Of a stretch of DNA of 64,000 bases, positions 49,823-59,825 are shown in pieces. Location of the stretch: positions 100,317 to 164,316 of the forward strand of contig NW_004451405.1 in the NCBI RefSeq assembly GCF_000321225.1. The letters run 5' to 3'. Below the pieces are notes generated by a model. The model searched no databases. It had not been told where the DNA came from and saw only the letters and a list, made by a program, of their open reading frames with translations. The translations under genes were made by a program, and so were the position numbers. How positions within the stretch are numbered: position 1 is the stretch's first letter; each line of letters opens with the position of its first letter. Source of the stretch: Odobenus rosmarus divergens (Eukaryota; Chordata; Mammalia; Carnivora; Odobenidae).

Positions 49823-49944
49823 ACTAATAGGGATGCCAAAGGAAAAATATGATCCTCCAGATCCTCGCAGAATTTATACCATCATGTCAGCAGAGGAGGT
49901 AGCCAATGGGAAAAAATCTCACTGGGCAGAATTAGAAATCTCGG
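49823..49944 (+). CDS. CNOT6L: CNOT6L coding exon 2 (N-terminal segment)
   Basis: A 122-bp exon: one base completing Arg2, 40 codons and one base of Gly43. The protein reads LIGMPKEKYDPPDPRR, then IYTIMSAEEVANGKKSHWAE, LEIS. ATG 49833 (G at -3) is the internal start giving the MPKEKY form. The acceptor is a T-rich tract ending AAACAG and the donor is TCGG|GTGAGT. This short region precedes the LRRs; in the paralogue CNOT6 the equivalent residues differ (YEPPDPRRMYT), which supports the L paralogue. Reading past the donor gives an unrelated tail and a stop in the intron. Confidence 0.95.
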
Positions 49945-50399
49945 GTGAGTGGAATCTGAAGCATTTAAACCAGGATATAATAGCAATAATGAACACAGAT
50001 TGAATATTGTCGTATTTACCTCTTTGCTGTACATTTTAAAATAGATGAACTAATTGAGAAAAGATGCAGAGGTACTAGTGTTTAATTTACCTGTGACTAA
50101 ATATCTTTGTTTCTGTTCATTCTTTTGAGATAATACCTTGGGCCAGGGTTGGCATCTGTAATTGAGGACATTGGGAGTTCAGTTTCTGAGTAAACCAGGT
50201 TCTTTGATATAATAGATTTTGTTTTGGCTATTGCAGAGTAATTATTTTTGCAAATTGAAATCTTTGCTATTCTTCTGTCATCCTAGTGTTGGCAGAGTAG
50301 GAAACCTAGAAGCTATTGGTTTATTCTAACAAATAACTAATAACTGTGTTACATGACCATTCATGTTTAGGATTTGTTAAAATAGAACATGACTTCTAA

Positions 50400-50835
50400 A
50401 AACTTACAGCCCCAGTCTACTAGTGAGAAAAAAATCAGACAAACCCAAACTGAAGGACATTCTATAAAATACCTAACTAGTAATTCTCAAAATTGTCAAA
50501 GCCATGAGTAACAAGGAGAGACTGAGACTCTGTCACAGCTGGAGGGGACTAAGGAGATATGATGACTAAATGCAAAATGGTATCTTGAATTGACTCTTAC
50601 AACAAAAAGGTGTAAAAACTGGTGAAATCCAAATGAAATCCGTAAATTAGTAATGTACCAATAAAAAGTAATGTACCAATATTAGTTTCCTAGCTTGGAC
50701 AAATGTACCATGGTAATAGAAAAAGCTAACATTAGGGGAAACTGGATCAGGTGTATATAGGAACTCTATTATCTTGTTAATTTTTTTGTAAATCTGAAAT
50801 TACTATAAAGTTAAAAGTATTAAAAATAGAATATA
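50400..50835 (+). mobile_element. L1 (old) 3' UTR end, sense orientation
   Basis: ACATTCTATAAAATACCTAA, GACAAATGTACCATGGTAAT, AACATTAGGGGAAACTGGAT and GTAAATCTGAAATTACTATA are the 3' terminal words of old L1M elements. An AGTAATGTACCAATA unit is tandemly repeated inside it. Confidence 0.75.
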
Positions 50836-51036
50836 ATTACTGTCTTTTATGAATTGGTACAATACAGATAATATGTAGAATGGGTTTTTTTTCCTGCAGT
50901 AGTCTTTCATTTGGAAGCATTAAACTCACATCATAGTGTCAATAGCAAGAATTACCTGTACATTTAGCTAAAAGGTAACTGGGTGGATAGGTGATGGTAA
51001 TCAGTGGAATGAATATGAGTAAATCCTAATGGGGTA

Positions 51037-51178
51037 ACCCAGGGTTTCTCAACTTGGCGTTGCTGACACTTAGGGCCAGATAGTTCTTTGTGGTTGGGGG
51101 CGGTTGTGTGCACTGTAGATTGCTTAGCAGCATTCCTGGTCTTTACCCACTAGATGCCAATCGTGCTACTTGCTCTGT
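51037..51178 (+). mobile_element. MER5A-like fragment, 5' half
   Basis: GGGTTTCTCAACTTGGCGTT, CTTAGGGCCAGATAGTTCTT and ACCCACTAGATGCCAATCGT match MER5A-type hAT elements. Confidence 0.8.
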
Positions 51179-51479
51179 CTCTTTTTAAAGATTGAATGGA
51201 CGTTAATTTCATGGTAGACATGATATTGGAATTTTGACTATGAAGATAGTTATCGAGCAATTTGGGTCCATAATATGATAGTTTCCCATATATATGTTTA
51301 AATATAAGTTAATATTAACATATTAATATATTAAGCATATATTAAGTTTAAATACATATGAATATTAACATGAGATATTACCATCTTGCAAAGAATTCCA
51401 TTAAAACACACATGGGATAAAAGATTGCCATAATACATAGCAGTGGAGATCTTAAGGACTAATTTACATAAATTATAAT

Positions 51480-51540
51480 TTTTTAAATTAAGTATAGTTG
51501 ACACACAGTGATACATTAGTTTCAGTTGTACAGCATAGTG
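51480..51540 (-). mobile_element. L1 3' UTR snippet, antisense
   Basis: TAAGTATAGTTGACACACAG, ACATTAGTTTCAGTTGTACA: the same motif that starts the larger antisense L1s at 28.4, 37.6, 58.7 and 59.8 kb. Confidence 0.7.
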
Positions 51541-51666
51541 TTTAGCAGTATTCCTGGCCTCTACCCATTAGATGCCAGTAGCACTCTTCTGGTTTTGACC
51601 ACCAAAATGTCTCCAGATTGCCAAAGTCCCTTAGGGAGTAAAATTGCCCCTGGTTGAGAACTGCTT
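51541..51666 (+). mobile_element. MER5A-like fragment, 3' half
   Basis: AGCAGTATTCCTGGCCTCTA through GCCCCTGGTTGAGAACTGC. Its first 40 bp overlap in homology the end of the 51037-51178 piece, so these are two copies or a duplicated element rather than a simple split. Confidence 0.8.
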
Positions 51667-52762
51667 GATTAAATCCTGGGTACAACTGAAATAGTTTTCT
51701 TTTACCAGAACCTCTCTTAACTTGAAAACTTTTCTATAAATACAAAACCCTAGTTGTTAAAATGATGGCACTTTAAGCCTGCTTATAGACAGCATGAAGG
51801 AACCTGTGACAGAAAACCCTGGACAGATGTAAGCTTGAGTTTACTGCTTGATAGCTGTGTGAAAAGTAACATTTACTGTTTGAGATTTTGTGCCCTCTCT
51901 ACCTTCCGCTGCTCTTTTAATCAAAATCTGTTGTTTTGATAGTGATATAACATTAAATTCTATTTTACTTTTGTAAAGTTTATAAAATGATCTTCACATA
52001 AATTATTAAGATAATATCATATTTTAGAGCAGTTGTAGCTGGGTGATTTGTGCAGATTTATATACCTAGTAAGTGGTAAAAATCAGGACTCTGAAATAGG
52101 TTATCTGATGTTTTCTAATACATGTTCCACCATTGAGCTGTCAGATGCTGACTGATTGCTAAAGCTTAATGTGTGACCATTTTACTTGAGTGTATTGCAT
52201 TTAATGGAAAATCTTAAACCAGAGTTGTTAATTGTACCATCAGAAAGGGGAAAGCTATCTCTTTTAGGGGTAAAATGGTTTTCTAGTGATCACTCTAACG
52301 TTGGTTCTAAATCTATTACTCTTATCTATTTAAAGTTTGTAGAATAATCCAGGCCCAAAATATGGATAAATCTTGCACTATTAATTTTTGTGGCGTATGT
52401 AAGAAATACTTTCGTTAGGACTGTGCCTTAAAATTCAAGACTCTTCTATCACAAAAGCTTAAGTCAGCCCCATGTTTTTCTTGAGGCCTTATCATCACCC
52501 TGACTCCAATGGTCTCCTCATTATGCCACATCTCATTTAATAATGGGAAACTCATGAGAAATAATGGTTGTCAGGCAGAAGTGGCATGAAATTAAAGAAG
52601 GGCCAAGTATGTTTGGAAGCAATCAAATGGCATTAATACAAAATTAAATGTCAAAGATGGAGTATCTGTATATATTGCAGTCTCTTCTACCACTTTTTAT
52701 TTCTTGAGGTTGAGTCCTTGTCTTTGGCCTTGAATTTAATGCTTCAGTGTTTTGCCTTTTAG

Positions 52763-52949
52763 GTAGAGTGCGGAGCTTAAGTACGTCACTTTGGTCATTG
52801 ACACACTTGACAGCACTGCACCTAAATGACAATTACCTTAGTCGCATTCCACCTGATATTGCCAAGCTTCATAATCTGGTTTACCTGGATCTGTCATCCA
52901 ATAAACTCAGAAGTTTACCAGCAGAACTAGGAAACATGGTGTCTCTCAG
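52763..52949 (+). CDS. CNOT6L: CNOT6L coding exon 3 (LRR 1-2)
   Basis: A 187-bp exon: two bases of Gly43, 61 codons and two bases of Arg105. It encodes RVRSLSTSLWSL followed by 23-residue leucine-rich repeats: LTALHLNDNYLSRIPPDIAK, then LVYLDLSSNKLRSLPAELGN, with the LxxLxLxxNxL ladder and IPxxI/LPxxL second turns. LRRs in the Ccr4 family bind the CAF1 partner and tether the nuclease to NOT1. The acceptor is TTTTGCCTTTTAG and the donor is AG|GTAAGA. The exon is intact with no frameshift or stop. Confidence 0.96.
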
Positions 52950-54209
52950 GTAAGAAAATATTATAGATATGACTCACTATATAAAATTCTAAATTTACCA
53001 AATAAGAAAATTATGAGATATTACTCCTCTTACAGGAGGATTTCCATATGTATTTAAAGAACAAATGATATAAACTGTTTAAACAGGGCTTGAGTTGGCT
53101 TCCATTGAACATTTCCTTTAACTTGAAGGTTTCTAGCTAGAATGCGCTTCTATTTTTTCGACAGACTTGAGGTGGGGTGGGGTTAAAATACTAAGTCTCA
53201 CTTTAGGCTCAAGTGTGTGGTAATTGTAAATAATTGGGAAAATAATCTGTTCTTGTAAACTTTTAGGAACATGTCTTTGTTCTATAAGGAAAAGTATAGT
53301 TATATATCACAAATCTTTTAAGGAAACCTTTAAAACTTGATATTAAATGGATTTATTTCTAGCCCTTCAGGATTCTTTAAGAATTTCTTCATAGGAAAAA
53401 ATTTTGTAGGTTTTTTATACTCATTATACAATGAGAACATTTGTATAAATGTTCTCAGTATCAACAGGGATTGCTTTTCTATGTATGCTGAGAAGTAATT
53501 TTTAAAAATTGCTGTCATATATTTAAAATTAAACATTTATATATTGTTTTAGAATCTTGCTCCTCACCATCTCCTTATTGTATGTTTTTGTTGGTTTTCT
53601 TTTCTTTTTTTTTTTTAAGTACTTTTTAGCTATCTAATGAGGGGTTGTTTATTTCTTCTGGAATCTGGCCAAAATTTCAAAATCATAAACATGGATCTTA
53701 TCTATATTATCCTATTATCTGTATTATGCTTTATTTTCAGTTTTTATGTTCTTTGTCAGTGATTGTTCATCATAGTATCTTAATGTGATTACAGTTGTAA
53801 TCAATTATAAAAATTGGTAAAGGTGATTGGCTATTTTTTCTATGAATTAGACTGGATTCAAGGATATCGGTTGGATACTAAGAATACCTGTCACTCTGAT
53901 TTGTATCTCTTAGACATTTGGGTGAGAGAGAAAAGGGGATGGATTTAGCCCGAGAATGATCTACAATTCTTACAACTTTAATAATCAGTGTTAGAGAATG
54001 AGTAAATTATAGAAACACTGTTAACAGTTGTGGCAATTACACATTTTGTGGTACTTTAATATTGCACAACATTTTTGGATTGAAAGTATAGAAATATGCC
54101 TTGAATGTAAATATCACTCATGGTATATTAGGGAAGGTTAAGAAAACAGTTGCAGATATTAATAAAATTTGATATATTAAACTAAACTGTTTTTTTTTTT
54201 TTTTAACAG
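52950..54209 (+). other. CNOT6L: CNOT6L intron 3 (1.26 kb)
   Basis: A phase-2 intron, GTAAGA to a long T tract ending TTTTAACAG. AT-rich; I recognise no repeat or RNA gene in it. Confidence 0.9.
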
Positions 54210-54295
54210 GGAATTGCTTTTAAATAACAATCTGTTACGGGTTTTGCCTTATGAACTTGGTCGGCTCTTCCAGCTACAAACTCTAGGTTTGAAAG
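54210..54295 (+). CDS. CNOT6L: CNOT6L coding exon 4 (LRR 3)
   Basis: An 86-bp exon: the last base of Arg105, 28 codons and one base of Gly134. It encodes ELLLNNNLLRVLPYELGRLF then QLQTLGLK, the third LRR and the start of a fourth. PYELGR (CNOT6 has PFELGK as I recall) again points to CNOT6L. The acceptor is a 16-T tract ending AACAG and the donor is AAAG|GTGAGT. The next exon, expected to begin with the rest of Gly134 and complete the LRR cap, is not in the window. Confidence 0.96.
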
Positions 54296-57200
54296 GTGAG
54301 TGATTTTTGAGATGACAGCATTAACACTCAGTATTGAAGTGTTTGTGAGGCTTTTAAAGACAAATTTGGTTACACTATAGATCAGGTTTAGCATAATTTT
54401 AAGAATGTAAATATGCTTTCTTTTGAAATAAAGTGGTTCTTCATTATCAAATTGAGTTTCAGAATTTTAGCATGCTGCCATCATTTTAACAAACTTGTTT
54501 GGGGAATTTTTTTTTATATGTTTAAATTTTTACAAAATTCTGACATTTCTTAGAGGAGGTATTTTAAATTTAACACTGTAGTTCCCCCACCCTTTTTAAA
54601 AGAATAACTTAATAGAGTAAACCCTAACCAGAATGACCCATATCAAGTTTTGGTAGAGTAGATAAAACAGCATTGACATGTTGTATAAGAGAAAAAAATG
54701 ATAACAGTAAAAATGAACTATACCTAATAAGTCTGATTATTCTAAATAAACTGTATAATCCAAAATATATGTTCCTTGATAATCTCATCTCAGTCAGTTT
54801 GGAATGAAAGTCATTCTTAATTCATATAAATACTGAAACTTGTAGTTTTTTCTTATAGCATCACATAGGAAGAAGGGTTTATTTTGAATTCAGAGTACTA
54901 AATACAGATGTACTGTATTGGTTAAACGTTTTATTCTGTGCTCATAAGGAATGAACATTAATCACAGCCTTAGAAAGTAAATCCTTTTGTTATTTTCCTT
55001 CTTCAAAGACAATTTGAGTCTCTGTGAAAATGTTGTTTGCATTTGCTTATGTCATATAATGGAGTATTAAGAATGAAGCTTGAATATGAATGGGAAGAAT
55101 CCTGACATTATTAGTTGAAATGACAGAAATGGTGTTAGACTTCTTTGTACAGTTAAACCTTTGTAAATTACATAATTATATGAATGGTCTGTCTTGTGTT
55201 TTTAGTTTCTCTGTAGGACTTTATTGATATATTTTTTTATTATATGAAGTGGACCAGGGGATACTTACCTAAAATATTTTCTTGAGGTTGAACCCAAGGC
55301 AACTCTTGGGACATTTCACCTTAATCTATATATGCTAAATCTTATTCTTAAAAAATAGTTGAAATAACCAGCTAGAGTTGGAGTGGGAACAGGTTTGTTA
55401 AATAATATTATGGAATGGTTGTCGTTATTTATAATCTTAGATTCATGGAGTATGAAATTCACATATGCTTTCATACTGATTGTAATAATTTTTTGTCTCT
55501 AAGAATAACATCATTTCTTTTAACACCAGTTAGAACAGCTGTTTTCCTCCTTCTAATATTGATGGAGAGCACATCAGTGACAAATGGATAATTTACTGTT
55601 GAACTCCGTGATCTACCCTTTGTACCATGTAATGTTCCCGAAAAAGCAAATATTATATATCCTCCTGTTTTATAACTCTGTTCTGTGTTATCTCATATAA
55701 AGATACATTCCCATAAAATTTATACTAAGCATCAACTGAATGAATCATTCTGAATATCTATTATTTCCTCAGGCCTTCATTCTATTTTACTAGTTAAAGT
55801 CTTAATCTTCCAAACTACTGTTTTTGCTGGTTTTTGATCCTAGTGTCTTTTTGTCTGCCAATTCACATTTGTTAAAATCTCTTCTTAGACCTCTAGTCTT
55901 TCAGATTAGGCACCAGCTCTGCCTTGTGAACTCTAACTTAGCTTTGTTCATGCCTGTAAATAGTTTTCATTAAACTACAGTCCTTCTCTTTTCTTTGAGA
56001 ATCAGTTTTTCTGCAAGGCTACTTTCCATTCAGGTGATCTGGTATAGAAAAGCCAAGGACCTTTCAGAAATGAAGGCTACTCAGAGCAAAAACAGAATTG
56101 GTTTAATGAAACAACTGAACAAGTAAAATGTCCCTAATGAATGGTAGCTTTATATTCTTAGGAAGGTAAAAATTGAAATAATTTTCTAATCTATTTTAGT
56201 AGTCACATAGTGGTACTTTGTGTCTAGAAAGGGGGAGGGAGTGGAGTGGAGCATTTAAAATGGCACTGTGATGTATTTAAAAGAAACAGAATGCACAACC
56301 TCTGAGATGCCATTTTGTCTTGAAACTGAAAAAAGGAGCACCTTTTTCCTATTTCCTTGTCTTCCTCTGAAGCACAGATAGGGAACTACTGATAATAAGT
56401 TTGCTCATCCTGGCCCAACAAGCTAATTTCTAGAAATTCTGTTTTGACATGTGAGGACTGTGTGTGAAGACTATGTATGGTATTTGAGGAGTTAGGATAG
56501 GAAGGCCAATTTAAAAACTACAGACATAGCCAATCAAGTAATTTGAAAGTGTTCTCTTAAGTCACTTAAAAGAAAAATCCAGAGTGTATTAATTTTATAG
56601 AAGAAGTAAGTAAAAGCAGTTATTCTATAGTTTTTTTAAATAATTTAGAACTCACTCATGTCTTAAGGTGTAAGGCAATACTTTCTCTGACATATGGGCC
56701 AAAGAGTTGTCCTCACACATTAAACATTGAAGTCCCAGGTTGTAAACTATTTAGAACTTCAGCAGATGTGAAGATTTCTAGCTTGCTTCCAAGAATTACT
56801 TATCTCCCTTAAAATAAAATGGACCATGGCAGTAGAAGCTTCTTTTACTTGTGAAATTTATTCATGAAATATAATATAAAAGAATAACATGTTTTTGTAT
56901 TCATGAAATTAAAGAGTACCTTTTTAAGAAATGCACTTTGAAAATCTGTCATTCATATAGGAGGCAAAGTACTCATTTCTGTGTTATATAATGAGTTTCT
57001 AGAAATTGGTAAGAAAATCTAGTAGAGAGTATATTAATAGTTCATATAAGAGGATATACACAAGGCTTTAAAACATAGGAAGTTCATCAACTTATGCATA
57101 ATAATAACAATGCAAATTGGAACTATACTCAACTTGTTAGATTGGAAGAATTCCAAAAATCTGATAAAGTAACTTGGTGAGATTATTGGGAAATAGGCAC

Positions 57201-57981
57201 AATCACATCTCGTTGGTGTAGATCCCCTGTACCTTACAATTTTCCTTTGTGCCTTTTTGTGATTACATTTTCATACCTTCTCCCAGAGATTACTACCATC
57301 CTGAATTTTGTGTTATTCCTTTACTTTTCTTTCAATCAAACGACAGGTATTGATGAGCACCTACTATGTGCCAGATGCTTGGGTTATATATGTAACTATT
57401 ACCAGTGTTTTAACCTTTATATAAATAAGTGAAATCCTACTGAATATATTTTCTGTGACTTGCTTTTTTCAGCTTTATGTTTTTATAATTCAGCCATGTT
57501 CACGCATGCATGTAATTGTAATTTAATTGCTGTGTTGTACTGTGGTATATGAATATGTTATAATTATTCATTCTACAGTAGATATTTAGATTATTTGCCC
57601 TTTTTTTGCCTCCTATAAGCAATGCAGCCATGAACATTCTTGTACATATCTCCTGATAGAGTTCTAGGAGTGGAATAGTTGGGTTGTAGAGATCTGCTTG
57701 TACTTTCTTTGCTTTATTAGGTAATGCCATAATGTTTTACAAAGTAGTTGTACTAAAATACACTCCCCAAAGTGATATAGTTGCCATTTTTCTGTCTTCT
57801 TCCCAACACATAGTATTGTCAGCTTTTTAAAGTTTTGTCTGTTACTGATTGTGAAAGAGCTTCTAGTTCTCTTAATTTGTGTTTTCCTAATTGCTCGTAA
57901 GATTGAGCACCTTTTCATATATTTATTGGCCATGTTTCTTGTTTGAAGTTGCTATTGATGTCTTTTGCTCATTTTCATTTT

Positions 57982-58173
57982 TTTTAAAAGATTTTATTTA
58001 TTTATTTGACAGAGAGAGACAGTGAGAGAGGGAACACAAGCAGGGGGAGTGGGAGAGAGAGAAGCAGGCCTCCCACTGAGCAGGGAGCCCAGTGCGGGGC
58101 TCGATCCCAGGACCCTGGGATCATGACCTGAGCCGAAGGCAGATGCTTAACGACTGAGCCACCCAGGCGCCCC
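57982..58173 (-). mobile_element. Can-SINE, low divergence, inside L1
   Basis: Perfect TSD TTGCTCATTTTCATTTT (57965-57981 and 58174-58190). Confidence 0.96.
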
Positions 58174-58227
58174 TTGCTCATTTTCATTTTAAGTATTTAT
58201 TTATAGGAATTCTTAAGTTTTGTGTGT

Positions 58228-58420
58228 GTTTTTTTTTTTAAGATTTTATTTATTCGGCAGAGAGACACAGTGAGAGAGGGGACACAACAGGGGGAGTGGG
58301 AGAGGGAGAAGCAGGCTTCCCGTGGAGCAGGGAGCCCGATCTGGGGCTCGACCCCAGGACCCTGGGATCATTACCTGAGCCGAAGGCAGACGCTTAACGA
58401 CTGACCCACCCAGGTGCCCC
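58228..58420 (-). mobile_element. Can-SINE inside L1
   Basis: TSD AAGTTTTGTGTGTG/AAGTTTTGTGTGTT (58214 and 58421 onward), only 54 bp from the previous SINE. Confidence 0.94.
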
Positions 58421-58735
58421 AAGTTTTGTGTGTTTTGTATTGTAAATGTCGTCTTCTACTCTGGCTTTTCTTTTTGTTTTCTTAGGTATCTTTTAATGAG
58501 TAGATTTGATATTTTTATTGTAGTTGAATTTAAAAATCTTTATGAAGTCATAACTTGTGAAAGAAATCCTACCTTTCCCCAGGTCAGAAAAATGTTTTTC
58601 TGTATTATTTCCTAAAAGTTCTGTAAAGTTTTACTTTTCATGGTAAATTCTCTCATTCATCTGAAATTTTAAAAAGATTTTTAATTGAGATATGGCTGAC
58701 ATATTAGTTTCAGGTGTACGACATAGTTTTTTGAC

Positions 58736-58738
<3 letters not shown>

Positions 58739-58767
<29 letters not shown>
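58739..58767. repeat. (GT)14 microsatellite
   Basis: Pure GT run inside an L1 3' UTR. Confidence 0.9.
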
Positions 58768-58770
<3 letters not shown>

Positions 58771-59009
58771 CATTACAAAATACTCACCAGATTAAGTTGA
58801 GTTACCACCTGTTACCATACAATATTACTGCAATATTATTGACTATATTCCCTATGCTGTACTTAGCCCCATGGTTTATTCATTTTATGATTGGAAATTT
58901 GTATTTCTTAATCTCCTTCACCTATTGACTCATTTCCTCCCCCCCATCCCCCCACCCCCCCGCTGGCAACCACCAGTTCTCTGTAAGAGACTGTTTTGTT
59001 TTTTGTTTG

Positions 59010-59010
<1 letters not shown>

Positions 59011-59041
<31 letters not shown>
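59011..59041. repeat. (GT)15 microsatellite
   Basis: Pure GT run that served as the landing site of the outer Can-SINE (GTGTGTTT repeated after 59480). Confidence 0.9.
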
Positions 59042-59043
<2 letters not shown>

Positions 59044-59480
59044 AAAGATTCATTTATTTGTGGGATGCCTGGATGGCTCAGTCGTTAAGCATCTGCCTTC
59101 AGCTCAGGTCATGATCCCAGGAGCCTGGGACCGAGCCCCGCATCGGGCTCCCTGCTCTGTGGGAAGCCTGCTTCTCCCTCTCCCACTCCCCCTGCTTGTG
59201 TTTCCTCTCTCGCTGTCTCTCTTCTCTGTCAAATGAATAAATAAAATCTAAAAAAAAAAAAGATTCATTTATTTGAGAGCGCGCGCAATTGTGAGTGTGG
59301 GGAGGGGCAGAGGGAGAGAAGCAGACTCCCTGCTGAGCATGGAACACACACACACACACACACACACGTGTGTGTGTCCGTCCGTCCGTCCCTCTCTCTC
59401 TCTCTCTAATGACCCCAAGATTATGACCTGAGCTGAGACCGAGAGTCAGCTGCTTAACTGACTGAGCCACCCAGACACCC
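59042..59480 (-). mobile_element. Outer Can-SINE carrying a nested SINE and a microsatellite
   Basis: Tail edge at 59042-59060, body from 59276 to CCACCCAGACACCC at 59480. A second Can-SINE lies at 59061-59258. The centre of the body (59342-59402) is replaced by (AC)n(GT)n(CCGT)n(CT)n simple sequence. Confidence 0.88.
59061..59258 (+). mobile_element. Can-SINE nested in another Can-SINE
   Basis: TGGGATGCCTGGATGGCTCAG-type head and A12 tail; perfect TSD AAAGATTCATTTATTTG (59044-59060 and 59259-59275) that is itself part of the outer SINE. Confidence 0.93.
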
Positions 59481-59490
59481 CTGTGTGTTT

Positions 59491-59583
59491 GTTTATTAAG
59501 TAAGCTCTAAGTCCATCATGGTTTTTGTACTCAAGACTTTTGAGATCAAGAGTCACATACTCTATGGACTAAGCCAGGTGCCC
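59491..59583 (-). mobile_element. Can-SINE, short old fragment
   Basis: TTATTAAGTAAGCTCTAAGTCC... GACTAAGCCAGGTGCCC abuts the outer SINE. Confidence 0.8.
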
Positions 59584-59825
59584 ATCTAAGTGAAATCATA
59601 TGGTATTTGTTTTTCTCTCTCTGATTTACTTAGCATAATTCCCTCCAGGCCCATCCATGTTTTTGTAAATGGCAAGATTTCATTCTTTTTTATGGCTGAG
59701 TATTATTGCATATATACACACTGCATTTTTATCCATTCATCTATCATTGGTTACTTGGGTTGTTTCCATATCTTAACTGTTGTAAAGCTGCAATAAAGAG
59801 GGATGTGTATATCTTTTTTAAGGTC

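Larger units (their letters stand above)
49945..52762 (+). other. CNOT6L: CNOT6L intron 2 (2.8 kb)
   Basis: Bounded by GTGAGT and a TTTTGCCTTTTAG acceptor, and phase 1. It holds a sense L1 3' end at about 50.4-50.83 kb, two MER5A-like fragments and a small antisense L1 3' piece at about 51.48-51.54 kb. The remainder shows nothing recognisable. Confidence 0.9.
57420..58660 (-). mobile_element. Old L1 3' region, antisense, with two SINEs
   Basis: GTTTTTATAATTCAGCCATG, CTAGGAGTGGAATAGTTGGG and an ORF2 C-terminal remnant near 57.7-57.9 kb. Interrupted twice by Can-SINEs. Confidence 0.75.
58670..59825 (-). mobile_element. L1 3' UTR, antisense, broken by microsatellites and SINEs
   Basis: Starts with GGCTGACATATTAGTTTCAG, (GT)14 at 58739-58767, TATTGACTATATTCCCTATG and a C-rich block at about 58.94-58.97 kb. 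After the SINE nest the L1 text resumes with GTGAAATCATATGGTATTTG, ending about 59.82 kb. Confidence 0.82.

Noticed and set aside
51295..51365. AT-rich inverted-repeat-like tract
   Set aside because: Low-complexity TTAATATA sequence; no perfect long arms and nothing pointing to an origin or RNA gene.
58692..59470. Frames of up to 123 codons with VCVCVC runs
   Set aside because: Produced by (GT)n microsatellites and SINE sequence.
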